From Promerops cafer (taxonomy: Eukaryota; Chordata; Aves; Passeriformes; Nectariniidae): a stretch of DNA of 64,000 nt. Numbering within the stretch: the stretch's first letter is position 1; the number at the start of each line of letters is the position of its first letter. Under the pieces are notes generated by a model. The model was not told where the DNA came from and ran no database searches. It saw only the letters and a list, made by a program, of their open reading frames with translations. Location: assembly GCA_013398275.1 (NCBI GenBank), contig VZSE01015521.1:919597-983596 (forward strand). The letters run 5' to 3'. The position numbers and the translations under genes were made by a program. Of this stretch, positions 1 through 13,000 are shown one piece after another.

Positions 1-967
1 TGCAATCAGTTGTGTCATACTAATGTTGATTCTTGGTTTTTACAAATCATTTATACTCAAAAATTAAAATCCAGACACATCATGTCTGCTTTGGATTTCC
101 AATTACTAACAGCCAATACTAAGGCTTCTGTGAAATCATTCTGGTTGACTCCAGCCTTTCAGTTAGACTACTTAAGATGAGATTTGCTTCCAAAGAGTCA
201 TCAAAACCCAATTATTCTTCAAAAAGTAATCCTCAGAGTTTTCCCACTGCTTTCAGCACACTCTACATAGTCATACATGTACACATACAATCCTACTTGT
301 TCAGAGAGAAACAGATTTCTGTATCAGTGGATTTTTTCTCACATGTTTGCCATCCTCTTGGGCTTTCATTCACCATCACTTTTATGCTGCTGTCCAACTA
401 CTTTTCAGCTTTGCTTATTCTTTCCAAACAAATTGTAATGGTAATGCAAGACACGCTTTTCTGTTATGCTTCTTCCCTTGCAGTTTTGCTAAAATACCTG
501 TTAAAAACTCAAACATCACTATATAAGCATATATCCCAGCTCTTATATTCTGTTTACAGATCAAAATGGAGTCTACCCCCCACCCTGAGGCAATAGCAGT
601 TCCATAATAAAATGAGTATAGCCTGTTGATACCCTGTGCATTTTCCCAGCATGATTTTTAACAGTATTCTTACAACCCATTACTGGAAGCCTTTTAGGCT
701 ACTGATGTAAATTTGTGGTAGACTAATATATTTATATTAAATCCGTGTTTTCCATTAGCTCTGTATTATGAGAATGTTTCCAATGTCTTTGTAAACATTT
801 TTAATTTTCTTTTTCCTGTATCAAGAAGTTCCTAAAGATTTCTGTGTTGCAGACAAAAACTAAAGGCAAAATGCAAACAAACAAAGAACTTCCTTGGTCA
901 CTGGAAAACCAATAGGAATTAGCAATAATGCAAATCCTCTCTCCACAAAATAGAATAACTTGCTTAC
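1..967. other. Intron sequence of COL6A4-like gene, nothing further recognised
   Basis: AT-rich sequence with no Gly-X-Y exon on the minus strand. A 139-codon frame on the plus strand (177-596) has no recognisable domain and is taken as chance. Confidence 0.5.
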
Positions 968-1033
968 CTGTGGTGCTAGGTTTCCTTTTTCACCCTTAGG
1001 GCCAGTAACATTATTGTTAGCCCCAGGATCTCC
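968..1033 (-). CDS. COL6A4: COL6A4-like triple-helix exon (66 bases) with interrupted repeat
   Basis: Between a TTTTCAG acceptor and a GTAAGC donor: GDPGANNNVTGPKGEKGNLA plus two residues. The Gly-X-Y register breaks at NNVT and again near the end, and 66 is not a multiple of 9. Short helix interruptions occur naturally in collagen VI, so this may be original rather than damage. It is the last exon seen before the left edge. Confidence 0.7.
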
Positions 1034-4000
1034 CTGAAAAAGTTCAATGGAAAGCTCAGCATTTTCCATCACCATACCTTTATTACTTTGACTACAGCAG
1101 AAGGATACAGAAATAGAATTAATTAGATTTGTAATTGCAGAGAGCAAGGAATAAAAAGGCTATTTAAAATTATGATGCTTGTAAGAACTCAATATAGAAG
1201 TTCTGCAAAGTCCACTAAGTTCTTTTCCCACAGAAATTAAAAGCAAAATTACTAATGGACAACAAATTAAACTGAAAATGTGAAACTGTTCTGGTTGATT
1301 TGATATAGTTAATTGAGTTAAGATCATAACTCATGAGTTTCAGATGGGGGCTTACACTAGAAAGGAGTTCCATTTAGCCACTTAATGCTAGATCAGGTGA
1401 AATTCTGATCTCTCAAAGAGGCAAATTACCATGACACCTGAACTCTTTTTTCAATATAAGCTGTAAAGACAGGAGTCAGCACAATATATGACTGTTTAGA
1501 ACAAAGTCTTTGAAATATATGTGAAAAGACAAAGTTGTGTCTTTTCAAGACAAGAATTGTGGTGTCTGCACTGGAATTTAAGTCCTCAGGAAGTGCATTT
1601 ATGTAGGTCTCTGGAGCATGCAAGGAAAAAATGTGAACATGAAGAAGTAACTTGCCTTTGCATCATTAAAAATTGTTAACCAAGAGTCAGTGCACAGGGT
1701 TTTCAATTGATCCAGACTTCCTCTGTAGGGTGGGAGCCAACAGGGAAGACTGACCTAGTCCACCTGGTCTTTTCACCTGTGGAACTAACTAGTTTATCTT
1801 TAAGGTCCCTTTCAGCCCAAGCCATTCTATGATTCTATGATAAGCAGCTCCAAAAGGAGTTATGTTGCCTATGCTGAAGACAAAAAAACACACAAACCAA
1901 AACAAGCAGGAGACCTGAGGCTTAAACACCTTCCAAGCAACACATCAGTCCATCTACATCTAAAGAGTTCAGAATATGCCATTCTTCTTGCAGAGTACTG
2001 CATTTTCTAGGACTGTGAAAAACTCTTCAATTCATATATATTTCAGATAACTCCATCACAAAATGGAGGTGCAAATCAGTGAAATATAATAAAAATAAAG
2101 GAATGCACTTACATGATCTCCTCTTAGACCAGATTCTCCTTGTTCACCTGGTTCTCCTCTGGGGCCTTTTCTGCCCTAAATTCATAAAAAAGAGCACAAA
2201 CAATTCATGTACAAGTACAAATAGTATCTGTGGCAGCAGTGGGCCAGATCTGCTGAAGTCAGTGGAGCTACACTGATTTAGAGCAGGAGTGACAGCATAT
2301 TAGAGAACAGGCAGCTATTAAAAACAACTCACAGGTATTACAGACAGCATTACACTTTGGAAAGACATTTCTATAAAATCTAAACATTACTGTAAGGGGT
2401 ACTTCACCCATTTCCCTCTGCTGCCTTTCTCTCCAGAAGGTCCAGGAAATCCACGTTCTCCCTAGACTCAGAAAGGGGAGAGAAAGAAGAAAAAATTAAT
2501 GTTTGTTCTTTCTGTTAAATCAGGTTCTGGCAGAAGTTTTTTTCTGGCAGAATCTAGCTTCAATCAGATATACGATTTTAAACAGCCAACAACAGAAGTT
2601 CTGTTCAGCATCAAAGCCCATTCAAGGCACAAAATCTGTACCTTTGAACTCTGAGGCTGGTGTCTTTAACAGCACTGCACATTTAAAGTAATGTTTACCT
2701 GCTCTCCATCAGTGCCATCAAATCCACTCTCACCATGTTCACCCTGTAGCAATAAGGAAAAGAAAAAGCCAATTAGAATTAGTCCACTAGTCTCTTTGAG
2801 CAAAGAAAAAAGTGTTCACTCTGTGTTTGGAAACTTGAACAAGATCTGTGGAATTAATGGTTAGCAAGAATAATAAGAATAATAAATTTTAATTACTATA
2901 ACAATGTCCAAAACAACTAACTGTTAAGGACACTTAATAAGAAAAACAGCTATTTAAATTACAGATTTCCATCAGGATTTAAATTCTGCTTTTCCTTCTT
3001 TTAGCTTTCAAATCTTTTCCCAGCTGCAGCACCTTCAAAATCCAAATATATTCCAAAATAAACTAGTATTTGATCTATCACGCTGATAACCTTGTAATTC
3101 TGATTTCAACCATCATATGTGTTTGTACTGTGCTTTTTTGCTTTTTTACATAGTTTTATAACATGAACAGTGGATTGAAAAATCAGAAAGAATAACCATG
3201 ATTAAAAAATAATACAGAAGACTGATCTTAGACTTTAGGATTTTTTAAGAAACTTCATAACTCTTTCAGCAAGAGTACATAAATATCAGTCACCTTCCCT
3301 TTCAAATTCACATTGTTTTTCTCTTCCCTTTGCCTGCAAAAATGATACACCACATTGCAAAGATTTATGGAAGTCATTTTCCCACAAAATACCCATCCTA
3401 GACTTAAGGAGTTTGCAGTGTTAACTTGTGTGAAGCATCTAAATAAACTTATAACTGTGGGACTCTTATTTCAAATATTTTGCTCCACAATGTTTCAAAT
3501 TCAGCCAAATAACACACTCAATTTTTACAGGGTATTTTGAAACTTCTTCCATCTTTCTTTACTAGGATAAAAATGAAGGAATTAACTGTGGTGGTTTAAT
3601 TTTAATTCTACTAAGAAATTAATTTAGCAGAGACAACTAACCAGAAAGCTGAAATGATATTCAACAAACACTGAAAGTGGCACAAGAACAGGTAAAAACC
3701 ATCAGCAGTCTCACTCTGTTAGAGACCACAGATACAATTGCTTTGTAGGTTTTGATGCTAAATTGACTTTGCAAAACCACCTAGTTAAAATTCCTGAGGA
3801 AGAACTTCTTTAATTTAAAACAGTTTTGTATCTACTACAAGAAAAAACAGCCATCTGTACATTTTGCTTAGATTAATACATCGCAAACAAAATTTTTTTC
3901 AAATTTCAAAAAACAAAAAGAATAAGCATTCCAGAAAAATTTTGAGCACTAAGTAAGTAATTATAACTTTTGTTAAAGTGGGGTTTTTTTCCATCAGTCA

Positions 4001-7000
4001 TTTCCTACCTCAGAAAACCACATTTTTTATGTGTTGAAAGTTTCACATTTTTATTTAAAATAAAATTTATGGATATAACAACACAACGTAATGAAGATAT
4101 TCATGTATTTACTGGATTTCAGTAGGGTTTGTGCAACTGGTAAGACCTACTGCACTATTTAACTTTGACAAATCAAAATCAAAGAGCAAGTACTCTCCCT
4201 CTTCTATAATCAGACATTTTGGATATTGGAATGAGGACAAACTACTCCAGAGAACAGAGCAGAAAATGGAAAAGGAAAGAGAAACACATGAGAAGATTAA
4301 ATCGTACTGAGCAGTACTTTAAATAGAGCTGAGGTTTCAGAAACACTCTCTGAACTTTCTCCAAGCTGCTCAGCTATGGAGGCAAACATCTTCTGAACAC
4401 CTTTGAGGTTCACAAGTCATTTTCAGAAGCGTTTTTGTATGAAAGCATTCAATACAAGTTAATTTCACTTTAATCACTGCAGCTTGGAAACTATTACTGG
4501 TACAGGTCATTGTCTTCCAGCTTCATTTTTTATTACCGAATTAGTGACCGTATCTCCTTCATGAACAGGTATGTTTGAAAGGTTAAACAAGGAGACTTGA
4601 AATATTAGCAAATGAGATGACAAACACAGCTTGAAGAGAAGTTTGGATATTGAAAACTTGTCAATAGTGATCTAGGGAAAATGCTGTCCAAACCCCCAGT
4701 AAATATTAGTTACAACGTTCTCTTCCCTCTGCTCCTCTTCACAATTAGAATGAGATTCAGATGACCAGAATTACCACCTTAACAGATTATCAAACTAATC
4801 AGTAAATAAATCCTTTTCCTGTCAGTTAGACTAATAGACTGCAATCATATAAAAATACAGTTATGACTGCTGATTTTGATTAACATGATAGGTATCTTAA
4901 ATCCATCCTTAGAGAACCATAGCAAAAGTACATTAAATGCTGTGATGTTCTTACACTATTTCCTTCCTTGTTGGTAATTTAATTTTACAGGGTAACATGA
5001 AAGGAAGCAGAACTCTCTGCTCAAAGAAAATTGATCACACATGAAAACACATACCTGACTTCCTCTATAGCCTCTGGCCCCCTGAAATTGAAAATAAACA
5101 TAGATGAAATTTGGTTAAAGTATTTTTGTTGAGCTTGAAAATCAGGCATAATAGCTTGATGTGCAGAGGTATGCTGGGCTCAGTATTGGAAGTCTCTACT
5201 GTTAAACCCTCTACTGCCACATATGGGATTTACTCCTTCCCTCTGGGAAGACAGCACAGGCTTCATTTTCATCCCCACTCCATAAAGCTTTATGGTTTTG
5301 ACTAAGGCCAGTCTGGAACGGGTGGTGAAAAAGTCACCACCAAGCTGCTTAGTCGGCAAAATCCTGACTTATTCAACCATGCTTAGGTTACACAAAATAC
5401 CTGTCAAAATGAGACAGCAAACAGTGTCTGCCATTCCTACATGCTCATCCATGCTTCAGGAAGACAGCAGAGGGATTTGTTCCCAGTACAGAAAACAGGT
5501 TTATGGGAAACAAAATTAGGAAATGTTTCAAGATTACATACTTGCCTTATGGCCTCTGACACCTGGACATCCCCTGTCTCCTTGACTCCCATTGAAACCA
5601 GCTGGGCCTCTCTCCCCCTAAGAAACAAAAGAAAATGTTCAATCTCATTCATACAATGATGATTACAGGTTAATTCATCACATAAGACTAAGGCAAGACA
5701 GAACTGTCTCACCATTCACTGCACTAAGGACACAAATGCAAGTCACCTGAAATTTTCATATGGGCCATGTTATAAATACATACTATAAAGTTGGCTTTTC
5801 ACAAATATTAAGATGAGTGTTATATGTATAATGTTAAAATAACTCTGCTGTAAGGTTACAGTTTTTATGTTTTTGCTTGGTCATGGTACTGGGATAGCTG
5901 ATATATAGTTGTGCTTGTGAATGGACTGTCTGTTTGGTTGGGATAACATCCAGTGAACATGGGATGAGGACCCTGCTATTGATGTGCCAACTATCAGCAT
6001 CTGCCATCTGAAGAAAGCATGGACCAAGGACCAAACTGGAGGCGATAATGGAGATGGACTAAAACCACAGCCAAGAAACACGCAGGCTCTAAAAAGGCAG
6101 ACCCAAGGAGGGGCCATGCAAAACACTTCCTGGAACGTGTAAATTAGTTTGTGGGGAAATATGAATATGCATAGTGGTTTATGAATGTGCAACAGGTTGA
6201 GGCAATGAAAAAAATATTTAAAGATTTTCTAAAGGTGTGCCCTTGGCTGGGTGCCAAGCACCCGGACATTAACCCTTTGCTTTATTTTTGTCTCCTATTG
6301 TCTTTTTATTAAACTTTCTTAAATTTTACCATGAAAGTAGACCTCGTTTTTCACAGCCATAAGAAAACACCATTTACTAATTTGAGTTGCACCTTTGCTC
6401 TCACTATCATGCCATGTTTATAGTGCGTTACCAACCTCCAACTCAATTGTCTCTACTTGAACGCGGGTTGGTTTTTTTAACTGAATAACTAACCCATTTT
6501 TGGTGAGTTGCTTTTTTAACTGAGTAACTATCTATGGTGACATGCAGAGGCACAGAGAAACGGAAATGTTCACCTGTTCCTCAAACACATTTTGGGTTAA
6601 CATTGATGGGTACTCAGTGAGTAAGAGCAGACTGGGTCAGGCACCAACTAACATCATCATAGCAGGAAGATAAAAGTTTACTTACAATCCCACCTTCCTC
6701 ACCAGGATGGCCAGGAGATCCTCTGTAACCTGTACTTCCCTGAAAAATGAGAATTTAAAAGTAACACTGTTCTCCAAGCACACTGGGTTCATCTCTATCA
6801 GATTATTCTGCACATAGAGACAGAAAACATTCCCTGAAAATTAGATCTGGTTATGCTGAGGCCCCTGCATTTACACAGACACTCTTACAGTCCTATATAC
6901 TTGACATGGCTGGGGAAAAAACCCCAAACATAAAAGAAAAGAACAATGGTTAATATAAAGTTTCAGTTGTTATTTCAGGAAACTCTCTGATGGCTTAACA

Positions 7001-10000
7001 AAGCTCACTGGAATATCTGGTCAAATTAAACATCTTTCTAGTGATTTGGAAAAGGAAGCATTGCACAGTAATGAAATTCTAAGGTGAAATGAAAAACATA
7101 AGGAGTTGAAAACTTGTTAGGACAAAGTTATTGCAATGCCTTGCAAACACAAGGAACAAACATAGAAAACGTTTGCAAACACAGGAACGTTTCAACTTTG
7201 TATTGGAAGTCATGCAAATATCATACCCTTAGGGCAAAATTTGAGCAGAGAGAAACTGTAACAAAGGGAATTTCTAGTTGCAAAACAACTATGTTTACAT
7301 TCTGAACACTGTCTATAGCACCTTAATCTAGCTTTTTAGTAAAACAGAAAGTTATAAGAAAAGCAGCAAGAGTAATGGAAAAAACCAGTAAACTGGTTTA
7401 TGAAGAAGTATTAGGAGACTACACTTTTGTTAAGAGATAACCAAAACTTCATTTAACTGCCACCACATAACTGAAGAGTGTGAACTGCAGATCTCACAAG
7501 TTACTGGAATAAGTAGAAATAATGGAATGAATAGTAATCAAATGGAGACTACCTATATTAAAAATTTTAATAATTAATTCTACTAGTATGCTGTAGAAGT
7601 AGTGATATCTGTAATATTCAAAAAGGCTTAAAACAAAAATTTAAAAGCTTAAAAGAAGTAATCCTTTTGGATCAAAAACAGACTTATAGAAGAGGACATT
7701 TGGAATAACCAGTCACAAAAGGATAAGGCACATACTTAGTGAAAAATGATTATTTTCTACTCTCAGCTTGTCAGTTGGAAGTTTCTCATTCCCAACAGAT
7801 AATAAGCCTCTTGATTAATCAGACTTAATTTTTTAATCCCTCTCCATTTTCTGCTGAATTGGTGCAGTAGAGTGCTTAATGATTTTTATATATACAAATC
7901 ATTTTCATTACAAAAATACTTTTGCATAGGAGCACGCAGCAGAGAAAGGGTCACATTTCGTGTTTCTGCTTAATCTGTCCTAATATTAAATGTTATGGGG
8001 ACATGCATGCATGCTCTGAAATACTACAAAAAACAGAAACACTTTGAAAAATGAAGCAGTTCTTATGTAATGTCTCAATTAGACCTCCTACCTTTCTTCC
8101 AGGATTTCCCCGGACACCATGATCACCGTTTTCTCCAAGACATTTACAAATAACCTTACAGCATTTTCTTTCTGCAACAGTATCCTGAAAAATTACAATA
8201 AACATTTCATTTACATATACTAATCATAAAACAAAGACTAATTCCCCCCTTCCTTTTGTTTATATCACAGGACTTACAAGGTTTCTCTGCAAGATGTTTG
8301 CAATATCTGCAAACCCAACATTCAGAGGTTCATTGTATCCAAACCCTCTGCCAAACTCTATTTCCCAAAATTCAGTCAAGTTCTGTGTATTGTCCAGGCC
8401 AACTAATAGAAGTGCATCAAGACCTTCAACATAAGCACAAATTTAAATTAGTGAATACCTGAAACATACAATTTAACCAACAATATAAACCTGAATAACA
8501 GCAATTCCCTGAAAGACTTACATTTCATGGCTTCAATACAGTACGTTAAAAGAAATCAAGCTATTGAGAAAAATGTGTAAGAGAAAAATCCAGACCAGTA
8601 ATTTTCCAATTGACTTCTCTCTCCAGTTGTCAGACCAGACTGCTACGCAGTGCCCAAACCCAAGTTCAAACCTTCTTTTTCTTAGAGAGGTCAGAGTTGT
8701 ATCTAACCTCTGGTGCTGTTCTCATCAGTGAGAGGGGTCCATCCTGAATTGCTCCAGCTCTTGGAGCTAGACTCCAGAAACCAGAACCTCTGCACCCCTA
8801 GGTGTGCCTCTGGCGTCATCTGCCATATAGTGACACATCATTATGTACACTGTTTCACATGGAGAAGCAAATACTCTCCCAGGGACTCCTGGGCAATGCC
8901 ACATGAGCATGGAGAGGCAGTGTTAAGTGGAAAAGTTGCAGTGGGGGAGCTGTACATCAGGCCTGTAGTAGGAGGAGTCTGGAGCATCGAAGTGGTACTG
9001 TAATACCTTTAAAGCGAAGTGAGTCTGCTGCTTTCTTCAGGTCTTCCAGTGAATCATCCAGCCCATCTGAAAATACTAACAGAACCTGTCAGGAAAGGGA
9101 GTAATGACAAGTCAATTGCAAAGGAACTGAAAGTTCAGTCTTTATAAGAATTACAGTTCACATTGAGAAATGGCTATGAGATGGTCAAATTGCACTACAC
9201 TGTGGTTGATCTGAAATGTGTGCTGGAAAATGGCAGTGAGGAACAATGAGAACAGAACACAAAAGCCTCTTTTGCCTGATAGCACTTTCATTTGAGGGAT
9301 TTTTCTTGCTGAATATAGCATGGCTATTATATCTGTCATCTTAGCATGTGAGGTAGGAGACAAATTCTTTTTTAACTTACCCACTGAAAAACTTTCTCTG
9401 ATGTCTGAAGAGTTCTCTTATATGTGAATGTGGAGAAGAATTTAGAGCAAACAAATCCTCCCATTTCTGCAAGAGCAGCTCTCGTTGGCTGTCAACTGAG
9501 CCACACCAGGAAGCGCATCCTCTCTGGGTCTAATCCACCTCTCATGCAGGTAGGTCCTTTTGCCCTTTCCACATAGGTAGGTCATCATCCTTCTCCATTC
9601 TCTGCCCTATGTTTCCTTCTTGAGACCTAAGGTTTAGCTCACCTCAGGATGCTAATAATTTGTATTGGATACATTTCCATCTTTTCAGGCCAAAGAGTTA
9701 TAGTTACGTATCTTTCAGGATGGAGGAAAAGCACAATTTCTTAGTTCCCCTCCAAGCTACCAGTCTCTTCCCATTTCTTTCCTCCAATCCCCTCTTCAAA
9801 CCAACAGAAGACTTCTCAGGTCCCACTCACAGAGTGGATTAGTTTGCCCAGAAAGAAGCTGCACAAGTAAATTGTGTCCTATCCCCAGTGGTAATGACTT
9901 AAAATCCTCCTAAACTCTCTAACCAAGAAGTGCACAAGTACAGCTAGAGCTTCTTCCCTCCCACCCTTCATATTTTACATTCCCTATGCAAGGCACAGCT

Positions 10001-13000
10001 TTGACCAATGCAAACCCCGTTACTTCTGTTAAGGTAAATTTTTCCACAGGTGACAAAAGCAAATGAAGTGACTGCCACACCAAACATCCCTCTTCTGTAC
10101 TAAAGCAGCTAGGAGACAAGAATTTAAGCTGGAACTAACTGGTAAGTTACCAAACATACAATATGGAGGCACTCATACAAACTCTATGCTTTCTCAAGCA
10201 CCGTGTGATACAGCGGAGAGCTGGACTGTGGATGGGTCAACTCATCACAGATCGTTAGAGACAATGCTATAGGCCCGGGTTTGGTTGTTTTTTCTATGAT
10301 CTTCCCATTTTAAAAACATGGGGAACAGGGAATGTGGGGTGTTACTGTGGGCATTATACATAAATATATGTAAAGATATGTTATTACGTTTACAAAGCAT
10401 TTGTTTATATCAAACTCTTGTTGGAACACGTCCATTGTTGAAAATGCTGGAATTAGGGCCAACTTTTTTGCTGCTAAGCAAATATATAACAAAGAAAAGA
10501 AGAAAATCAACCAACAGAGAATCATGGGCCCTGATGAGTTTTTATAACTAATAATCTTTACAGAACAAGCATGTTATTGCTCAGGATCCTAGGAAGATTA
10601 AATTGTGATTTCATGTGCATTCTAAAGTCTTGTACTTTCAATTTGTACATAAACAGTGTCAGAGAAAAATACTAATCCACTGGTAAAGTGCTGAGATATG
10701 CAGCATATTTATTTGTAATAATAATGCCTAAGCAGAAAGAAGCCTTGCTTGAGGCTGATCTCCAGAACCAGCAATTAGGAGGAAAAAAGCACTGGTTTTA
10801 CTTTATGTCAAACAAGTTCTTTCTCTGAGACTCAAAACAAGCAAAATCTTACATCGTCACGTTCCCTGTTCAGACATTTTAAGAAATCTTCGGATTCAGT
10901 TATCTGTAAGCAGAACCCAGCTTTGTTTTTTGAAATTATTTGACAATTTAATGACATGAATAAACTTCTGTAAACAAATTTCTCAGACTACTTTTTTCTG
11001 TGACTTCTGCTTCAAGCTGTCACTATTCTGGACAAAGATACAGAATCAGGAATAAGAAAGTAGTTTCCTTTAAGGAATAAGAGTTCCTGAAAGAAAACTA
11101 CTTTCCACGGCCCAAAGTACAATCATTCCATGACAGATATAAGGAGGTTATCTGTAGGAATACTCATCACATGTATTAAGCCAAATGTTCTAGGTACCAT
11201 CTCCCTGCAGGAGTGCCTAGGGAACTGGAATTGATATATCAGGTTATATCAAGTTATATCAGGTTACATCAGGTCAATGAAAAAAAAGGAGGTTCTATAT
11301 AAACTTAAGAAAAGACGAGGGTGACTGAGCACTGGCACAGGTTGCCTGGAGATGTTGAGGAGTCTCCATTCTTGGAGATACACAAAAGCTATCAGGACAT
11401 GTCCCTGGACAGCCTGCTCTAGGTGACCCACCTTGAGCACAGGGATTGAAGAAGGTGACTTCCAAGATTCCTTCTAATCTCTATCATTCTGTGATTCTGT
11501 TTATTAGTGTCATCTATTCCTGAACTACTTTTTATCTTCCTGGAGTACTCAGCATCAGAGCCTGTAAACATTAAACTGCCTAATTTTTCCAAGATATATG
11601 TTCATACCATTAAGTTACCTTAACTTTAGCAGAGGTCACATTAAAGAAGTTCTCCTCAAGTGCCTGCAAAAAGTCTGCATTCATGTAGGTGTCCACAGTG
11701 GTCTGTGTACCTAAGAACTTCTGGATGATCTCTTCATTATAGTCTTCAAAACCAGAGTCAAAGATTAATTGTTTGTTCTGGGCTAATACTTGGAATTTGA
11801 ACCCAATTTCAACTGGAACATTACAGCTGGTATTTGGCAGTGATTTCATCTGGAGCAGAAGTCTAGGGAGGAATGCTTGCAGTCTCTGTTTCAGAAGCAT
11901 TGTGGGTGCTGGCTGTATGCTCCTTGAAATATCAATTGCTACAGAAAGATCTATGTTGCATTCTGAAAAAAAAAATACATATATATATATGAAACACGGA
12001 ACTATAAACATACATTCTTTGTGACCTTGTTTTTTTGTCAGAACCATGGAACAAAATTCAGCATGGCAGATTTAAAGCCAGAAGTAAGAATCAGTGAGAT
12101 AGTTTTCCATAAACATAAAACACCATCAGCCCACAGGTTTCAGTGTGGCCATGTGAACTTGCAAATAATAAGAACTAAACTCAACACCTACACATACCCA
12201 AACTGCAAAACATGTCTGTTCTCCAGCTGCCCAGTGTGCTCAAAGGGCCTAATCTTGAAAATGTCTCCATGAGCTTTGCTACCAACTGAGAATGTTCAAC
12301 ACAAATTCCAGTTGTGAAGGGAACCTTGATGACTGACTGTGCTTTGTCACTTTGTCACAAGACCAGGTGATACATGCAAACTTAGAACAACAGGCCAAAG
12401 AAACAAACATGACAGAGACAGACAGCACTACCTACATGAAATGTCATATCATATCCATTGTGAAAAACAGTTGCTGTAAGGTGATGGCTGCCTCAGTTAT
12501 GGAATTGTGTGCATTGCCCCTTATAATAACAACCAATAGTGTGATGTGGTTAATTCCTCCTCCTGCCCCAATCATCTTGCCCTCATTAAAACCTCAGCTA
12601 AACCACATGGGTTTTTCTTCTCTACCTTGATTATTCATTTCTCATGTTGAATTTTATTCTGTGATCCTAGATGCATTGTTATTTATTGTTGCACCTCTGC
12701 AAGGAAGTCAGAGACAAGCAATTTTATCTGTAAATAGCACTCTACCTAATTTTATTCTCTTTTCACTCATTGACTGTGAAACACTTAGCAATCACAAGAT
12801 TGCTTTCTGTGTTTGCTAGTTTGGGCTTGTTCCTAGTATTCCACATAAGTTTTCTGAGTTTTCCCTGTCTTATGAAAGAGATAAATGTGTTCAGTTCTTT
12901 AACCAAATACTTCTAGAAATAATTTCATCTCAGAGGGACCATCGTTATGTTTGTAGATTTTCACTTGTGGTACAAACTGCCCCCTAGAGGGCATGATCTG

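Noticed and set aside
177..596. 139-codon plus-strand frame
   Set aside because: No domain, unusual composition, and lies in an intron of the minus-strand collagen gene; chance frame in AT-rich DNA.
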